DNA of 64,000 nucleotides. Origin: Fistularia commersonii. Taxonomy: Eukaryota > Chordata > Actinopteri > Syngnathiformes > Fistulariidae. The notes beneath the pieces were generated by a model that saw only the letters and a program-made list of their open reading frames with translations, was not told where the DNA came from and searched no databases. Shown here in pieces: positions 48,201 to 60,110 of the stretch; positions within the stretch are counted from its first letter, which is position 1; every line of letters starts with the position of its first letter. The stretch covers positions 10,235,758 through 10,299,757 of the forward strand of contig JBBMNZ010000001.1 in NCBI GenBank assembly GCA_037954325.1. Direction: 5' to 3'. A program made the translations under genes and the position numbers.

Positions 48201-51200
48201 CATTCCCCCTAACGTAATCACTTGGCAACAGCGGCAAGGAATAACTGTCCTTGAGGTTATTGCAGCTTTTAATTGTCACTTAGGTTAATACAAAAGAACA
48301 ATCCCAATCCAATGCAGGTGCTGAGGTGGGGTAACCTTATTTCTTGTCTTATAAAGGTTATAAGTATGGAAAGACAATCTTTAGAGAAATCAAGAAACCT
48401 GTCATTGCATTGCCAGCTGTCAGACTTTTTATTTTCTTACCATCAGGTTCATTGCAGTAGGTGGCAGGGTCAGCTTGTAGACTGTAGAGTCGTGCCTGCA
48501 GGGAAAAAATGCTAAGCTAGTTTTGTTACCGCATCCAGATCATGTGCTGATTTCCACAGGTCGGTAGCAATTACATCAACATGTAAGAAAACTTCATCTG
48601 TCCTACCTCAAACATAATTCACTTTGTTACAAGATTAAAAAAACTTTTCCATTCACTACACACAGGAAAAATGAGAATCAAGATTTTTCATATCTACAAG
48701 TTTTGTCCTATCAAATAAAGCATTGCAAAATGTAGTTTCTGATAGGAAAAATTACAAGGACAAAAATCTCACCTTAGAACTATCATAGACTTCTGTAGTT
48801 CCAGCTGGTGTTGCCACCAATGTGATGACATCACAGTCGATGGTTTTATCAGGTGGAGGAGCAAGTGTGTCTGTTATCACTCCTAAGAAACTAGATAGGC
48901 TCTTCTTCATCTTTTCTGTGGTCTGTGATGAGCCTTCCACCTGGTAACATTAAAAGTTTGAATGTAAAGGAGATATTTTTTGTGTTGGGAGAAAAACATT
49001 GCAGTCTCACAAACAAAACTGACAGTCTCTTGGAATTACTTAAATGACTGGTGCATCTTACTGCAAGCTTGTTTTTGACAGCAGCGGCTGTAGCCACAAT
49101 TGAGCACGCAGTGTCATGCTGCACTACAGTAGAGAACTCCGTCAGATCTCGCTTTAGAAATTCTAGGGCTTCAGATGACTGCAAAGGAGAGAGTGCAATT
49201 AACATGAGCTCAGATTTTAAGTTGTTAAGTTTAAGAAATTATGGTGCAAATGAATGGTGCAAACCTATGATAGAATCACAGTTTAACTGAACTGCAACTG
49301 AACTGCAACATTACAAAATGTTTAATGAGGCCTTATGTACCCGTATCCTACTAACAACGTTCAAGCAGTTTTGGAGGGTCATTTTAAATTGTAAACACGA
49401 ATGTCTGTAATACTGAAAATTGATCATTGGTAATGTGTCTGTGAAGGTTGTCAGTCATCCAGATCGTGCTGAATTCCTAACAAAATCTTCTTGTCATGGC
49501 AACTGGACTTGAATTTCTTCACTTAGACAATCTCCTCAGGATATGACAATGTATGAAACCCTGAAACAGAACCCGACCAAAGCATACAAGAAAAAAATGG
49601 CCAGCTGTCGACAGCAGCTAGAAAAGGATGCGGCCATAGACAAACCACTTCATTATCAACTGCACTCAGGAGAAACCATGCCTTGCATTTACTGATGCCC
49701 AAAGATTCACAAGGAGGGAGCTCCTCTCAGACCCATTTTCAGAAGCATCAACTCTGTCACATACAGCATTCCCAAACATGTGACAAAATATTTTGCCAAC
49801 TTTGGTTGGCAACACTACACTCCATATCCAGAATTCACAGGACTTTGCTAGTTAGGTCACGTAGACCAGGCTGGACCCGGATACAACCATGGTGCCGTAC
49901 AATGTAGAAGAGTTTTGAAAAAATCTGCACACCAAAAAAATGTTCAGAAAAGAAAAGATGACTTTTTTTTTTTTTACATATAACACCAAACACTTGTTCT
50001 CCCATGCATAACGTTTCAAGCAAGAAATAGGCTATTCCTCAGTTGCTTACCGGAGATATATGTTAACAAATATGTTACTGTGGCACTATTTTTTAAGACA
50101 AGCGAATGATCATGTGATTCATTCCCTCCTTTTTTTTGCGCCTCTTGTGGGATATATAATGTCCTTTTAACATTTTAATATTATAACATTATCTTCACTA
50201 CCTTTCGAGAACTAACCCGAGACACAGACGGGGAAAAAAATCTAGATTTAAGGGCTTAATAATATGGTGCGGACAAACATAAATGGACAAACATGCAGAC
50301 ATACCTATAAACAAGGTTTTATTTCAAAGTCCTTATTATATCCTTGAATGGAGACTTTGATCTAGAATAACTACCATTACAGAAAGATTTAGAGTTTCGA
50401 TCGCCCCCTCTATAGATTTGGAAGATGGGGAGGTTCTTTTTTTTAGGTGTGTCAGATGGTAGGATTCACCATACAGAAGAGTTTCTGTTGGTGGGTATGT
50501 GGTGTGGATCTGTTCTTAGACCATCCATTTCCTTATTGACCATGACGTCCAAAAAATGCATCTGTTTGGTGTCTGACTATATTGTAAATTGCAGATGTTG
50601 GTCCTTAGGTCCTCAGAATTAAAAAATATTTGAAAGCCTTCGAGTAGTGTAAGGGGACCCATCCAGATGAAGTAAATATCGTCCAGATACCTCCTCCAGT
50701 GATTTATATCGGGTCTGAATGGATTCCCCTGATTAAAGACAACATGGTGCTCAAACCATCCCACATGTAGTGAAGCAAAACTAGGTGACATCCTGGAACC
50801 TCTATGGCCACACTGGAGGTCTGTAAGAAAAATTCTGTGCCATACCAAAAATAATTCTTGAAAGTATTTCTTTTATGAGATCTACAATTATCTTGGTGCT
50901 AGAATTAGTACTAAGGTCTCTATCCTGGATCTGTTGTCACTCTCAAAGCAGGTGAAGGAGTTGAGGTCATTGGGGAGTAATGTTGGGTTACTCCCTGGAA
51001 TCTGAATGGGTGACTGGGGGAAACAGTGTTCACTAAGACCATATTTTGATCCCCTGCCTAGCTGAACAGAGGTCCCCTTGTGCAAAGGTTTGCTTATGGC
51101 TTATTTGACCTCCTTATTTACCTCCTTCTTCTCAGCTCTGAGGCTGAGTCTGCATTGGCTTTGGGGTGGATATAAATCAGGATCGGGAAAAGTTGTGTGA

Positions 51201-54200
51201 ATTCTCTAAGGGGAGACAAGGGGCACAAGGAGACCACTAGGAGCTCAATATTTATGTCAATGCCCATGCTAACAGCGTCTCAGTCTAGCCTTAGGGGATG
51301 ACTGAAACCGTCTGTGTGTAGTAAATTATTATCATTATTGTCCTTACTGGTTAGCCAAGATTCTGTGAAATCAAGGATGGAGGTATTTCTGTATGCATGC
51401 ATGTGGTTCACATTGGGCTGGAGTTCGTCCTTCTTCCCACGGAGAAAACGCACAATGGCTAATATGACCAAGGGGAGCGCGCTGTGTTTACCTCCCTCTC
51501 ATTTGAGTCAGGCTCTGATGCCGCCCTTTTTCTTTCCCCATCAGGTCCTTTATTTGTTGAGGGGAGGGTTCATGGGGAGTGGGAAGTTTAAGGAATCCTG
51601 GTGTGGGGTGCGCAGAATCTTTTCCAGGAGGTCTTGAACCACAGCATTGTTAGAATGGTGGAACAGCTGGGACAGCCGTTCCCTGGATCTAATGTTCGCT
51701 CAGCATCTTACGGTGGAGCAATACCAGAGATCCGGGTGGGTACCGGAGATCCAGGCAGGATAGCAGGGTAGATGGGACCAGAAGATTGCTGCATATTCCA
51801 TAGTATAAGGGTTGAGCTGATAACACTAGTTGCATTACCTCTGGCAGCTAACAAATTCTTTGTTTTGGTAAGCTGATTGTTAGACTGCCTGAGAATGTTT
51901 ACTGCAGCAGGAGGTGAGGTCAAAGGGAAGACGCCCGAGATGAGGAAGGTTTAAAGGAGGATACAATGGGGAAAACAAGTGTTAAGATACGCTGTTGATT
52001 TTTCAGCTGTTCCCACTTACAAAGCATGAAGGGGTCTGTAATTTTTAATCATAGGTATTCTTCAAGCGACGGAATCTAAAACAAAAATCCAGAATCACAT
52101 TGTATGATTTTTAAGTAATTAATTAGCATTGTATTTCATGACATAAGTATTTGATACATCAGAAAAACAGAACATAATATTTGACCAGGTTTACACACAC
52201 TGCAGCAGGGATTTTGGCTCACTTCTCCATACAAATCTTCTCCAGATCCATCAAGTTTCAGGTCAGTTGCTGGGCAATATGGGCTTTCGGCTCCCTCCAA
52301 GGATTTTCTGTTGGATTCAGGTCTGGAGACTGGCTAGGCCACTCCAGGACCTTCAGGTGCTTCCTAAGGAGCCACGCCTTAGTGTACCATGGCTGTGTGT
52401 TTTGGGTCAGTGTCATGCTGGCAGACCCAGCCACAACCTTCAAGGCTCCCTTACTGAGGGAAGGGGTTGTTGGCCAAGATCTTGCGATACATGGCCCCAT
52501 CCATCCTCCCTTCAATACGGGACAGTCGTCCTGTCCCCTTTGCAGAAAAGCATCCCCAAAGAATGATGTTTCCACCTCTAGACATCACGGTTGGGATGGT
52601 GTTCTTGGGGTTGTACTCATCCCTCTTCTTCCTCCAAACACAGCAAATGGACTTTAAATGAAAAACCTCTATATTGTCTCATCAGACCACATGACCTTCT
52701 TCCATTCCTCCTCTGGATCATCCAGATGGTCATTGTCAAATGGAAACAGGCCTAGACATGTGTTGGCTTGAGCAGGGGAAGGATTGCAGGATTGCAGGAT
52801 TGCACTGCAGGATTCTAATCCATGACGGCGTTGTGTGTTACTAATGGTTTTCTTTGAGATTGTGGTCCCAACTCTCTTCGGGTCATTGACCATGTCAAGC
52901 AATGTAGTTCTGGGCTGATCCCTCATCTTCCTCATGATCATGGATGCCCCGCAAGGTGAGATCTTGCATGGAGCCCGAGATCGAGGGCGATTGACCGTCA
53001 TCTTAAACTTCTTCCATTTTCAAATAACTGTGCAGACAAATGTTGCCTTCTCACCAAGCTGCTTGACTATTGTCCGATAGCCCATCCCAGCCTTGTGCAG
53101 GTCTGCAATTTTAACCCTAATGTCCGTACACAGCTCTATGGTATTGGACATTGTGGAGAGGTTGGAGTTTGATTGAGTGTATTGACAGGTGTGTTTTATA
53201 CAGGTAACAAGTTCAAACTGTTGCGGTTAATACAAGTAATGAGTGGAGGACTGGAGGGCTTCATAAAAAATAACTAAAAGGGTCTATGAGAGCTGCACTT
53301 CTTGCAATAAAATACAAGTTAATTATTCAAAAATCATACAATGAGATTTTCTGGACTTTTGTTTTAAAGTCCGTCACTCACAATTGGAGAGTAAATGCAG
53401 CCTCAGGGCACCACGTACCGGTATCTCCCCGAGCCTGGAGTGTCTCCTTAAGCTGGTCCCAAGCCCGGATAAATGGAGAGAGTTGCGTCAGGAAGGGCAC
53501 CCGGTGTAAAAAATTTGCCAAAAACCAAACATGCAAATCAAACCAAACATTCCGATCATACCGGATCAGTAGAGGCCCAGGTTAACAATGACCGCCATTG
53601 GTATCGATGACCTACAGGGTGCCAATGGAAACTGGGCTATTGTAGGTCAAAGAAGGAGAGGTGGAAGGCATGTTCGGAAGCAGAGAGAGAAGAGGAAAGG
53701 CAAGAGTCTAGGACTGAGAGTAGGGACTTTGAATGTCGGGACTATGCCAGGAAAAGGTTGAGAGTTGGTCGACATGATGCAGGGGGGGAGGGTAATCACA
53801 TATTTCCAAGGAGGGTGGAAAATACTGTGTGTCCAGGAGACCAAGTGGAAAGGCAGTGCGGCTAGAGGCTTAGGAGCAGGCTTTAAATTGTACTATCATG
53901 GTACTGACAGGAAGAGAAATGGAATAGGAGTTATCTTGAAGGAGTTTGTTGGGAATGTTCTGGAGGTGAAAAGAATTTAGATCGACTTATGAGTCTGAAA
54001 CTGGAAATTGAAGGTGTGATGCTCAGTGTTGTTAGATGGCTATGCCCCGCAGGTGGGATGTGAGTTTGGGGAGAAGGAGAAGTACTGGAATGAATTAGAT
54101 GAAGTGCTGCAGAATATCCTCAGAGATTAGAGTAGTAATTGGTGCTGACTTCAATGAGCATGTTGGTTCTGAATACAGATGGGATGAAGAGGTGATGGGC

Positions 54201-57200
54201 AGCTTTGGTATACAGGATAGGAACACAGAGGGACAGATGGTGGTAGACTTTGCAAAAAGGATGGAAATTGCTGTAGTGAACACTTTTTTCCAGAAAAGAC
54301 AGTAACATAGAGTAACTTATATAAGCGCAGTCAGGGACAGCCCTGGGCAGTCAGGGAGAGCTTCCAGACAACTGGACAACTACCGCTAATGTTATCAGGG
54401 AAATAGGTAGGAGAGTACTTGGTGCATCATCTGGAAGGAAAGTAGATAAGGAGACTTGGTGGCGGGATGAGGAAGTGCAGGAGTATATACAGAGGAAGCG
54501 GTTGGCAAAGAAGTGGGACACTGAGGGGACTGAAGACAACAGACGGGAGAAACAGGTAGATACAGTGTGATTTAAAGGTAGAGGTATCAAAGGCAAAACA
54601 AAGGCCATATGATGAATTGTATACTTGGCTGGACAGTAAGGAAGGAGAACATGGGCTATAAAGATAGGCGAAACAGAGAGATAAAAATGGAAAGGATGTA
54701 AAGAAGGTCCGGGTGATTAAGGATAGAGAGGGAAATGTATTTACAGATGCTAGAAGAGTGATGGGAAGATGGAAAGAGTACTTTGAAGAGCTGATGAATA
54801 TGGAAAATTAAAGGGAGGCAAGGCTAGAAGAGGTGACTATTGTAGACCTCAAAGCAGCTGAGATTAGTAAAAGTGAAGTGAGGGAGGCATTGAAGAGGAT
54901 GAAGAGTGGAAAAGCAGTGGGTCCTGATGATATACCTGTGGAGGTGTGGAAGTGCCTAGGAGAGGCAGCAGTAGAGTTTCTGACTCGATTATTCAGCAAG
55001 ATCTTAGAAAGTGAGAAGATGCCTGAAGAATGGAGATGAAGTGTGATGGTGCCGATTTTTAATAATAAGGGGGTTGTGCAGAATTGCGGCAACTATAGAG
55101 GGATAAAGTTGATGGGCCATACAATGAAGTTATGGGAAAGAGTAGTTGAAACTAGACTGAGAGCAGAAGTCAGCATTTGTGAACAGCAGTATGGCTTCAT
55201 GCCTAGGTAGAGTACCACAGATGCAGTGTTTGCTTTGAGAATGCTAATAGAAAAGTACAGAGAAGGCCAGAGGGAGCTGCATTGTGCTTTTGTAGACCTA
55301 GAAAAAGCATATGACAGGGTGCCAAGAGAGGTATTTGTATGAGGAAATCTGGAGTGGCAGAGGTTTTTAGACTGGTGCAGGACATGTGTGCTAGCTATGA
55401 GAATGGTGCGGTGTGCTATAGGGGTCACAGAGAACTTCAATGTGGAGGTGGGACTCCATCAGGGATCAGCTCTGAGCCCCTTCTTTTTTGCAGTGGTGAT
55501 GGAAAGGCTGACAGATGAGGTTAGACAGGAATCTCCATGGACCATGATGTTTGCAGATGACATTGGAATCTGTAGTGAGAGCAGAGACCACGTTGAGGAA
55601 AATCTAGAGGTGGAGGTATGCTCTGGAAAGGAGAGGAATGAAGACTAATCACACCAAAACAAAGTATATGAGTGTGAACAAGAGGAACCTGGGTGGAACA
55701 GTGAGGCTCCAGGGAGTGGAGATCAGGAAGTTGGAGGATTTCAGGTACTTGGGGTCAACACGTCCAGGGCAGCTGAGAGTGTGGAAAAGAGGTGAAGAGA
55801 CGGGTTCAGGCAGCTTGGAATGGGTGGAGAAAAGTGTCAGGGGTACTATGCGATAGAAGACCAGGAAAAAGGTGTACAGGGCAGTGGTGAGAGCAGCGAT
55901 GCTGTATGGCCTAAAAGCAGTTACAATGACGAACAGACAGGAGGCAAAGCTAGAGGTCACAGAGATGAAGATGCTAAGTTTCTCTTTGGGAGCAACTATG
56001 ATGGATTGGATCAGGAATGAGTCTATCAGACGAACATTACATGTTAGATGTTTTGGAGAGAAGGTCAGAGAAGCCAGACTGAGATGGATCGGTCATGTAC
56101 AGAGGAGGGATAGTGAATATATTGGTAGACGGATGCCCGCATTGGAGCTGCAAGGCAGGAGGTCTCAGGGAAGACCAAGGAGAGGATTTATGGACGCAGT
56201 GAGAGGGAATATGAAGGTAGTTGGTGTGAGAGAGGATACAGGGAATAGGGTTAGATAGAGAAGTTTACTTCACGGTGGAAAACCCTGAAGCAGAAAGCTG
56301 AAAGGGGAAGAGTACCTATGATAAAATTAACAGATCTCTCCATGCTTTGTGGGTGGGCAAAGCAGAAAAATCAGCAGTGTATCAAAATACTTGTTCTCCC
56401 CACAATATATTGAAAAAAATAATCTAGAAAACTAGGCTAAAAAACATAGAAGACCGAAAATAGGCTAGTCTGTGCTCCAGAAGACACCATAAGATAGAGA
56501 ATGTAGCATATGCTGTCACTTGCACTGAGAATTGGGATGTCATCTACATTAGAGAAGCCAAAAAACCTCTGTACAAACGCATGGTCCAAGAAAATCTCTG
56601 GATCTGGGGGGAAGGGGGGCAGATATAACCTTTTCACAAATGTTTAATGCCATACTGGGATAACAGGCCATACTAAAACCATACTAGGATCAATACCAAG
56701 ACAGAATTGAACACAAAGACCATGCCCATCTACACCCTCCAAACAACCAGGAAAGATTCACCACCAGAACCAGCCCCTGGTAATATCCACATGATCCTGC
56801 ATTCATGTGATCCAACAGGTTTCACTCTTTTGTTTAGCTTTACCTTTTCACATTCCTGTCCAGCTAATTCCAGAAAAGTTGCTTGTTGTCCCAACAGCCC
56901 ACACCCCATTAGTATAATAACCCCCTTAAACCTAGTTTCTGCCAATCAAGTCTTACATTTATGTAACAAGCCACCATAACCTGGACCAGCCCAAAACCCT
57001 GGCAATTATATTTGGAAACTCCCCTCAGGTCATTAGAACTGAAGAAGTATCTTGGATGAGGGGTATAAGGTCTTCAGGTACAAGAATTCAAGTCCAGTTG
57101 CCAAGACAAGAATTTTCCATGTATAAGTTTGCTATTATGGGGGATACGGGTCTTGAGAGTAAGGCCCTCGCTTCTTTTAGGTGAACACCACCACTGGTTC

Positions 57201-60042
57201 AGGTATGTAGACAGCACATGGGACAAGATACAGTTGGGGCAAAAAAAAGTATTTAGTCAGCTACCAATTGTTTAAGGGATGACAGAGGCCTGTAATTTTA
57301 ATCATACGTACACTTCAACTTCAATGGGAAAAAAAAATCCAGAAAATCACATTATCTGATTTTTAAAGAATTTATTTACATGTTATGGTGGAAAAAAAAG
57401 TATTTGGTCAATAGCAAAACTTAATCTCAATACTTTGTCATATATCCTTTGTTGGCAATGACAGAGGTCAAACATTATCTATAAGTCTTCACAAGTTTTT
57501 CACACAGTGTCGCCAGTATCTTGGTCCATGCATCTATGCAGATCTCTTGAGCAGTGATGTTTTGGGGTTGTTACTGGGCAACACAGACTTCCAACTCCCT
57601 CCAAAGATCTCCTGTGGGTTTAAGACCTGGACACTGGCTAGGCCACTCCAGGACCTTGAAATGCTTCTTACGAAGCCACTTCACCTCGGGCGGTTTGTTC
57701 AGGCTCATTATTATACTGAAAGACCCAGCCACGATTCATCTTCAGTGCCCTTGCTGATGGAAGGAGGTTTTCACTCAAAGTCTCATGATACATGGCCCGG
57801 TTCTTCTTTCCTTTACACGGATCAGTCGTCCAGGTCCCTTGGCAGAAAAACAGCCCCAAAGCATGTGTTTCCACCACCATGCTTCTCAGTTGGTGTGGTT
57901 CTATTCGGATGCAACTCAGCAATCTTTCTCTTCCAAACACGACGAGTTTTACCAATAGTTCTATTTTGGTTTCATCTGACCATAGGGCATTCCCCCAATC
58001 CTCTTCTGGATCATCCAAATGCTCTCTAGCAAACTTCAGAGGGGCCTGGACATATACTGGCTTAAGCAGGGGCACACGTCTGACACTGCAGGATTTGACT
58101 CCCTGGCGGCGTTGTGTGTTACTGATGATAGCCTTTGTTACTTTGGTCCCAGCTCTCTGCAGGTCATTCAGAAGGTTCCCCCATGTGGTTCTGGGATTTT
58201 TGCTCACCATTCTTGTGATTATTGGGATCTTGCATGAAGCCCCAGATTGAGGGAGATTATCAGTGGGCTTGTATGTCTTCCTTTTTCTAATAATTGCACC
58301 CACATTTGATTTTTCACACCAAGCTGTTTACCTATTGCAGATTCAGTCTTACCAGGCTGGTGCAGGTCTACGGTTTTGTTTCTGGTGTTTTTTGACAGCT
58401 CTTTGGTCTAGGCCATAGTGGAGTTTGGAGTGTGACTGTTTGAGGTTGTGAACAGGTGTCTTTTATTCTGATAACCAGTTCAAACAGGTGCCATTAATAC
58501 AGGTAACGTATGGACAACTAAGGCGGCTCTTACAAAAGAAGTTACAGGTCTCAGAGAGCCAGAAATCTTGCTTGTTAGTGGGTGACCAAAGACTTATTTT
58601 CAACCATAATTTGCAAATAAATTCTTTAAAAATCAGATGTGATTTTCTGAAATTTTTTTTGCATTCTGTATCTCATAGTTGTACCTATGATGAAAATGAC
58701 AGGACTCTATCATATTTTTAAATGGAAGAACTTGCACAATTGGTGGCTGACTAAATGCATTTTTACCCAATAGTACCTACAGAATGTCTCTACTGTGTGT
58801 CAAATAACAGCCAACTTCAACTTGCACAGACTCAAAAAGTGCATTGAAAGAATAGAAACCAGTGCCTGCTCTGGCAAAATCCTGGTTTCTTTTGCAACCT
58901 TCAAATGGCAGAGCACAGTTTTATGCATAAAATAGGCACGCATGGATCTATCCTGTTTAGGATCAGATTTTAAGACTGGTGGTATGATGGTACTAGACAT
59001 ATTTTCTAGGAACACACTGGGCCCCTTAATAACTATTGTACAATATTAAAAACATCACAACCATGCTGAATAATGTTTATGACTATGTCCATCCCTTTAT
59101 GAGCACAGGGTTTCTGTCTTAGCATGCAGCCACAGAACGACACCGATCATCAGCTTACATCAATTTTGCAAACAGAAATCTTAAGGTCACTGATGCTGAC
59201 AAGAGTTTTTAATGCCTCAGCAGTACTGTGAATTTGACCGTTGCATTAATGCCTCAATGTAAAAATGAAATAATCCTTCATACATTTCCTTGTAGCCGAT
59301 GTATAATGTGAGATCAAGTGTAGTGGTCAAACTACTGTAAAAACTGGAGATACAATAGCGTCTGTAAAAGATTTATTGCATGAATTGTGGCATGCTTTAC
59401 CTTGTCTTTGACAGTCTGGAAGCTTTGCTGAAGCCAGCCTCCCCACCAGCTCTCTCTGCAGTTACAGACATGAAAAAGTTAGCATTTTTCACGTGCAAAA
59501 AAAAAACCAACACAATAATATGGATTGACTTTGGCCAAGAAATAATTTGACGTAACAGATCTCCAATTTAGGAACTCTTGAATGTTGTGTTGCTGCTTGT
59601 TATTCCCAAAGTACCTTGATAGCTCATGTAGCGATTTTACGCTCTCCCTGGTGAGCTAATGTTCAACGACTTCGCTAACGTCAGAATGTTTCAGGGCCTT
59701 TTTAGTACGTACAAAGTTTTAATGTTGAGCGAGGATGCTATACCTAAAGTAAAGCCCAAATCTAGTCAGTTCTTTGAAATTGTGCGGTGAAAACTAACTC
59801 CAGAGCTAGCAAGACTCATCTAACGCTTCCTGGACTATTTAATGGTAAACAAATGCGCTTCCTCAACTGCTTTTGAGGTTGGGCAGCACGGCACTCGGAG
59901 CGGAGCACTAACACTAAATTCAATAAGGGGCTAGCACTATTACAACTGCATAATCTAGCAGTTTTACCAAGACAGGGCTATTTTATACTGTAAGTATTAA
60001 AACGCGAAGTAATTTGCGAGTTCACGCTCACCCTTCAGCCAT
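45274..60042 (-). CDS. bsdc1: BSD domain-containing protein 1, 11 coding exons, complete
   Basis: I recognise vertebrate BSDC1 from its conserved blocks. Coding exons, high to low coordinate: 60032-60042, 59401-59455, 49062-49178, 48773-48940, 48441-48495, 47487-47602, 47315-47383, 46254-46356, 45673-46158, 45381-45484, 45274-45303. Every junction has GT/AG and phases agree, giving 1314 nt and 437 residues, close to the roughly 430 of mammals. The N-terminus starts MAEGESWWGGWLQQSFQTVK. The BSD domain lies at about residues 136-197, with the typical aromatic segment SEFWQRYFYKV. After it come an acidic run (WEEEEKKEEEEE), a low-complexity Ser/Pro-rich middle, the block DLRVFELNSDSGKSTPSNNG, and the acidic C-terminus ending in DEDWENWD. 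The molecular role is poorly known; BSD domains occur in TFIIH p62 and synapse-associated proteins. Intron 2 is 10.2 kb and full of transposons. No stop or frameshift interrupts the exons, so the gene looks functional. Confidence 0.96.
46800..46910 (+). repeat. Rex1/CR1-like LINE tail in bsdc1 intron
   Basis: CTGCAATTTCCTTCGGGATT followed by AATAAAGTTGTTCTTATTC repeats is the usual 3' tail of fish CR1-group LINEs. It lies in the intron between the exons at 46254-46356 and 47315-47383. Confidence 0.6.
47880..48130 (+). repeat. decayed LINE tail in bsdc1 intron
   Basis: CACAATTTCTCCAGGGGAAA then AATTAAGGTTTTAAATTGAA resembles the same tail type in decayed form. A short CAAGTCAAGTC repeat follows. 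Confidence 0.4.
49440..49920 (+). mobile_element. Penelope-like element, reverse transcriptase N-terminal fragment
   Basis: Frames read PTKAYKKKMASCRQQLEKDA, YQLHSGETMPCIY, PKIHKEGAPLRPIFRSINSV and then ILPTLVGNTTLHIQNSQDF-like sequence, as in fish Penelope RTs. It is preceded at 49480-49540 by the Penelope 3' end in inverse orientation (CATGGCAACTGGACTTGAAT). The catalytic box is missing. It lies in bsdc1 intron 2. Confidence 0.72.
50340..51100 (-). mobile_element. Neptune-like Penelope-type RT fragment
   Basis: The minus strand encodes GSRMSPSFASLHVGWFEHHV and NPFRPDINHWRRYLDDIYFI, with the catalytic YLDD, followed by WMGPLTLLEGFQIFFNSEDL. Upstream frames (HKGTSVQLGRGSKYGLSEHC) continue to about 51085 with breaks. 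The WRRY(I/L)DDI signature fits Neptune-group Penelope-like elements; the subgroup is my inference. Confidence 0.65.
51125..51480 (-). mobile_element. CR1-group LINE endonuclease fragment
   Basis: The minus strand reads MHAYRNTSILDFTESWLTSK with the catalytic-site Glu context (TESWL), then LLHTDGFSHPLRLD and, after a shift, REFTQLFPILIYIHPKANAD. This is the N-terminal half of an APE-type endonuclease. It lies immediately upstream of and in the same direction as the Neptune-like RT. Confidence 0.68.
51963..56407 (-). mobile_element. Tc1-family transposon split by an RTE insertion
   Basis: The left terminus starts CAATGGGGAAAACAAGTGTT at 51963. The matching right terminus is at 56311-56407 (reverse complement TGTGGGGAGAACAAGTATTT). 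Both repeats share the inner CACAAAGCATG-like and AATTTT..ATCATAGGTA blocks. Transposase frames at 53001-52258 (minus) keep WSDET, the first Asp, and QSPDLNPTENPW, the Glu, but the second Asp position reads TLTQNTQP, so it is inactive. The RTE at 53390-56310 lies inside the right inverted repeat. Confidence 0.87.
53390..56310 (+). mobile_element. RTE-type LINE, nearly full length, inserted in Tc1
   Basis: It includes a 5' region and an N-terminal stretch starting near 53587 (TAIGIDDLQGANGNWAIVGQ), then the endonuclease (RVGTLNVGTM; CVQETKW; VIGADFNEHVGSEYRWDEEV). A deletion at about 54310 leads into the linker (54350-54600). The RT follows (ALKRMKSGKAVGPDDIPVEV; VGLHQGSALSPFFFAVVMER; MMFADDIGICSESRDHVEEN), then the C-terminal region to 56258. 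Several stops and shifts break it. FADD is intact. It is the most complete RTE copy in the window, at about 2.9 kb. Confidence 0.88.
56408..57145 (+). mobile_element. Penelope-like element 3' part with GIY-YIG endonuclease trace
   Basis: The start reads NVAYAVTCTENWDVIYIREA then KKPLYKRMVQ, which is the GIY-YIG-type endonuclease of fish Penelope elements (the YIG of the family is altered to YIR here). The rest is the 3' region with CATTAGAACTGAAGAAGTAT then CTTGGATGAGGGGTATAAGG and ATTCAAGTCCAGTTGCCAAG. It may be the other half of the copy at 49440. Confidence 0.7.
57231..58772 (-). mobile_element. Tc1-family transposon, full length, inactive
   Basis: Left terminus CAGTTGGGGCAAAAAAAAGT with ATTTAGTCAGCTACCAATTG; right terminus, reverse-complemented, TATTGGGTAAAAATGCATTT with AGTCAGCCACCAATTG. 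Length is 1542 bp. The transposase frame at 58303-57668 covers the DNA-binding domain and first part of the catalytic core (AREHLDDPEEDWGNALWSDE, with the first Asp), but the second Asp is lost: the motif reads FQYNNEPEQTARG. The termini are still clear. Located in bsdc1 intron 2. Confidence 0.88.
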
Positions 60043-60110
60043 CTTCGCCCGATGACATCATCACTATTTACTGAACTTTCACCCCTGTCTCTCTGAAAAA
60101 GCACACACGT
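60035..60110. promoter_or_regulatory. bsdc1 5' end, possible bidirectional promoter
   Basis: The bsdc1 start codon sits in AAGATGGC on the minus strand, which resembles the YY1 motif often found at the 5' end of housekeeping genes. The adjacent TGACATCA resembles a CRE site, and I see no TATA box close by. A plus-strand ORF begins at 60109, so a shared divergent promoter is possible. This is inferred from motifs only. Confidence 0.35.

Noticed and set aside
52181..52657. Plus-strand ORF of 158 codons in the Tc1 copy
   Set aside because: It is antisense to the Tc1 transposase, where the minus strand has SPDLNPTENPW.
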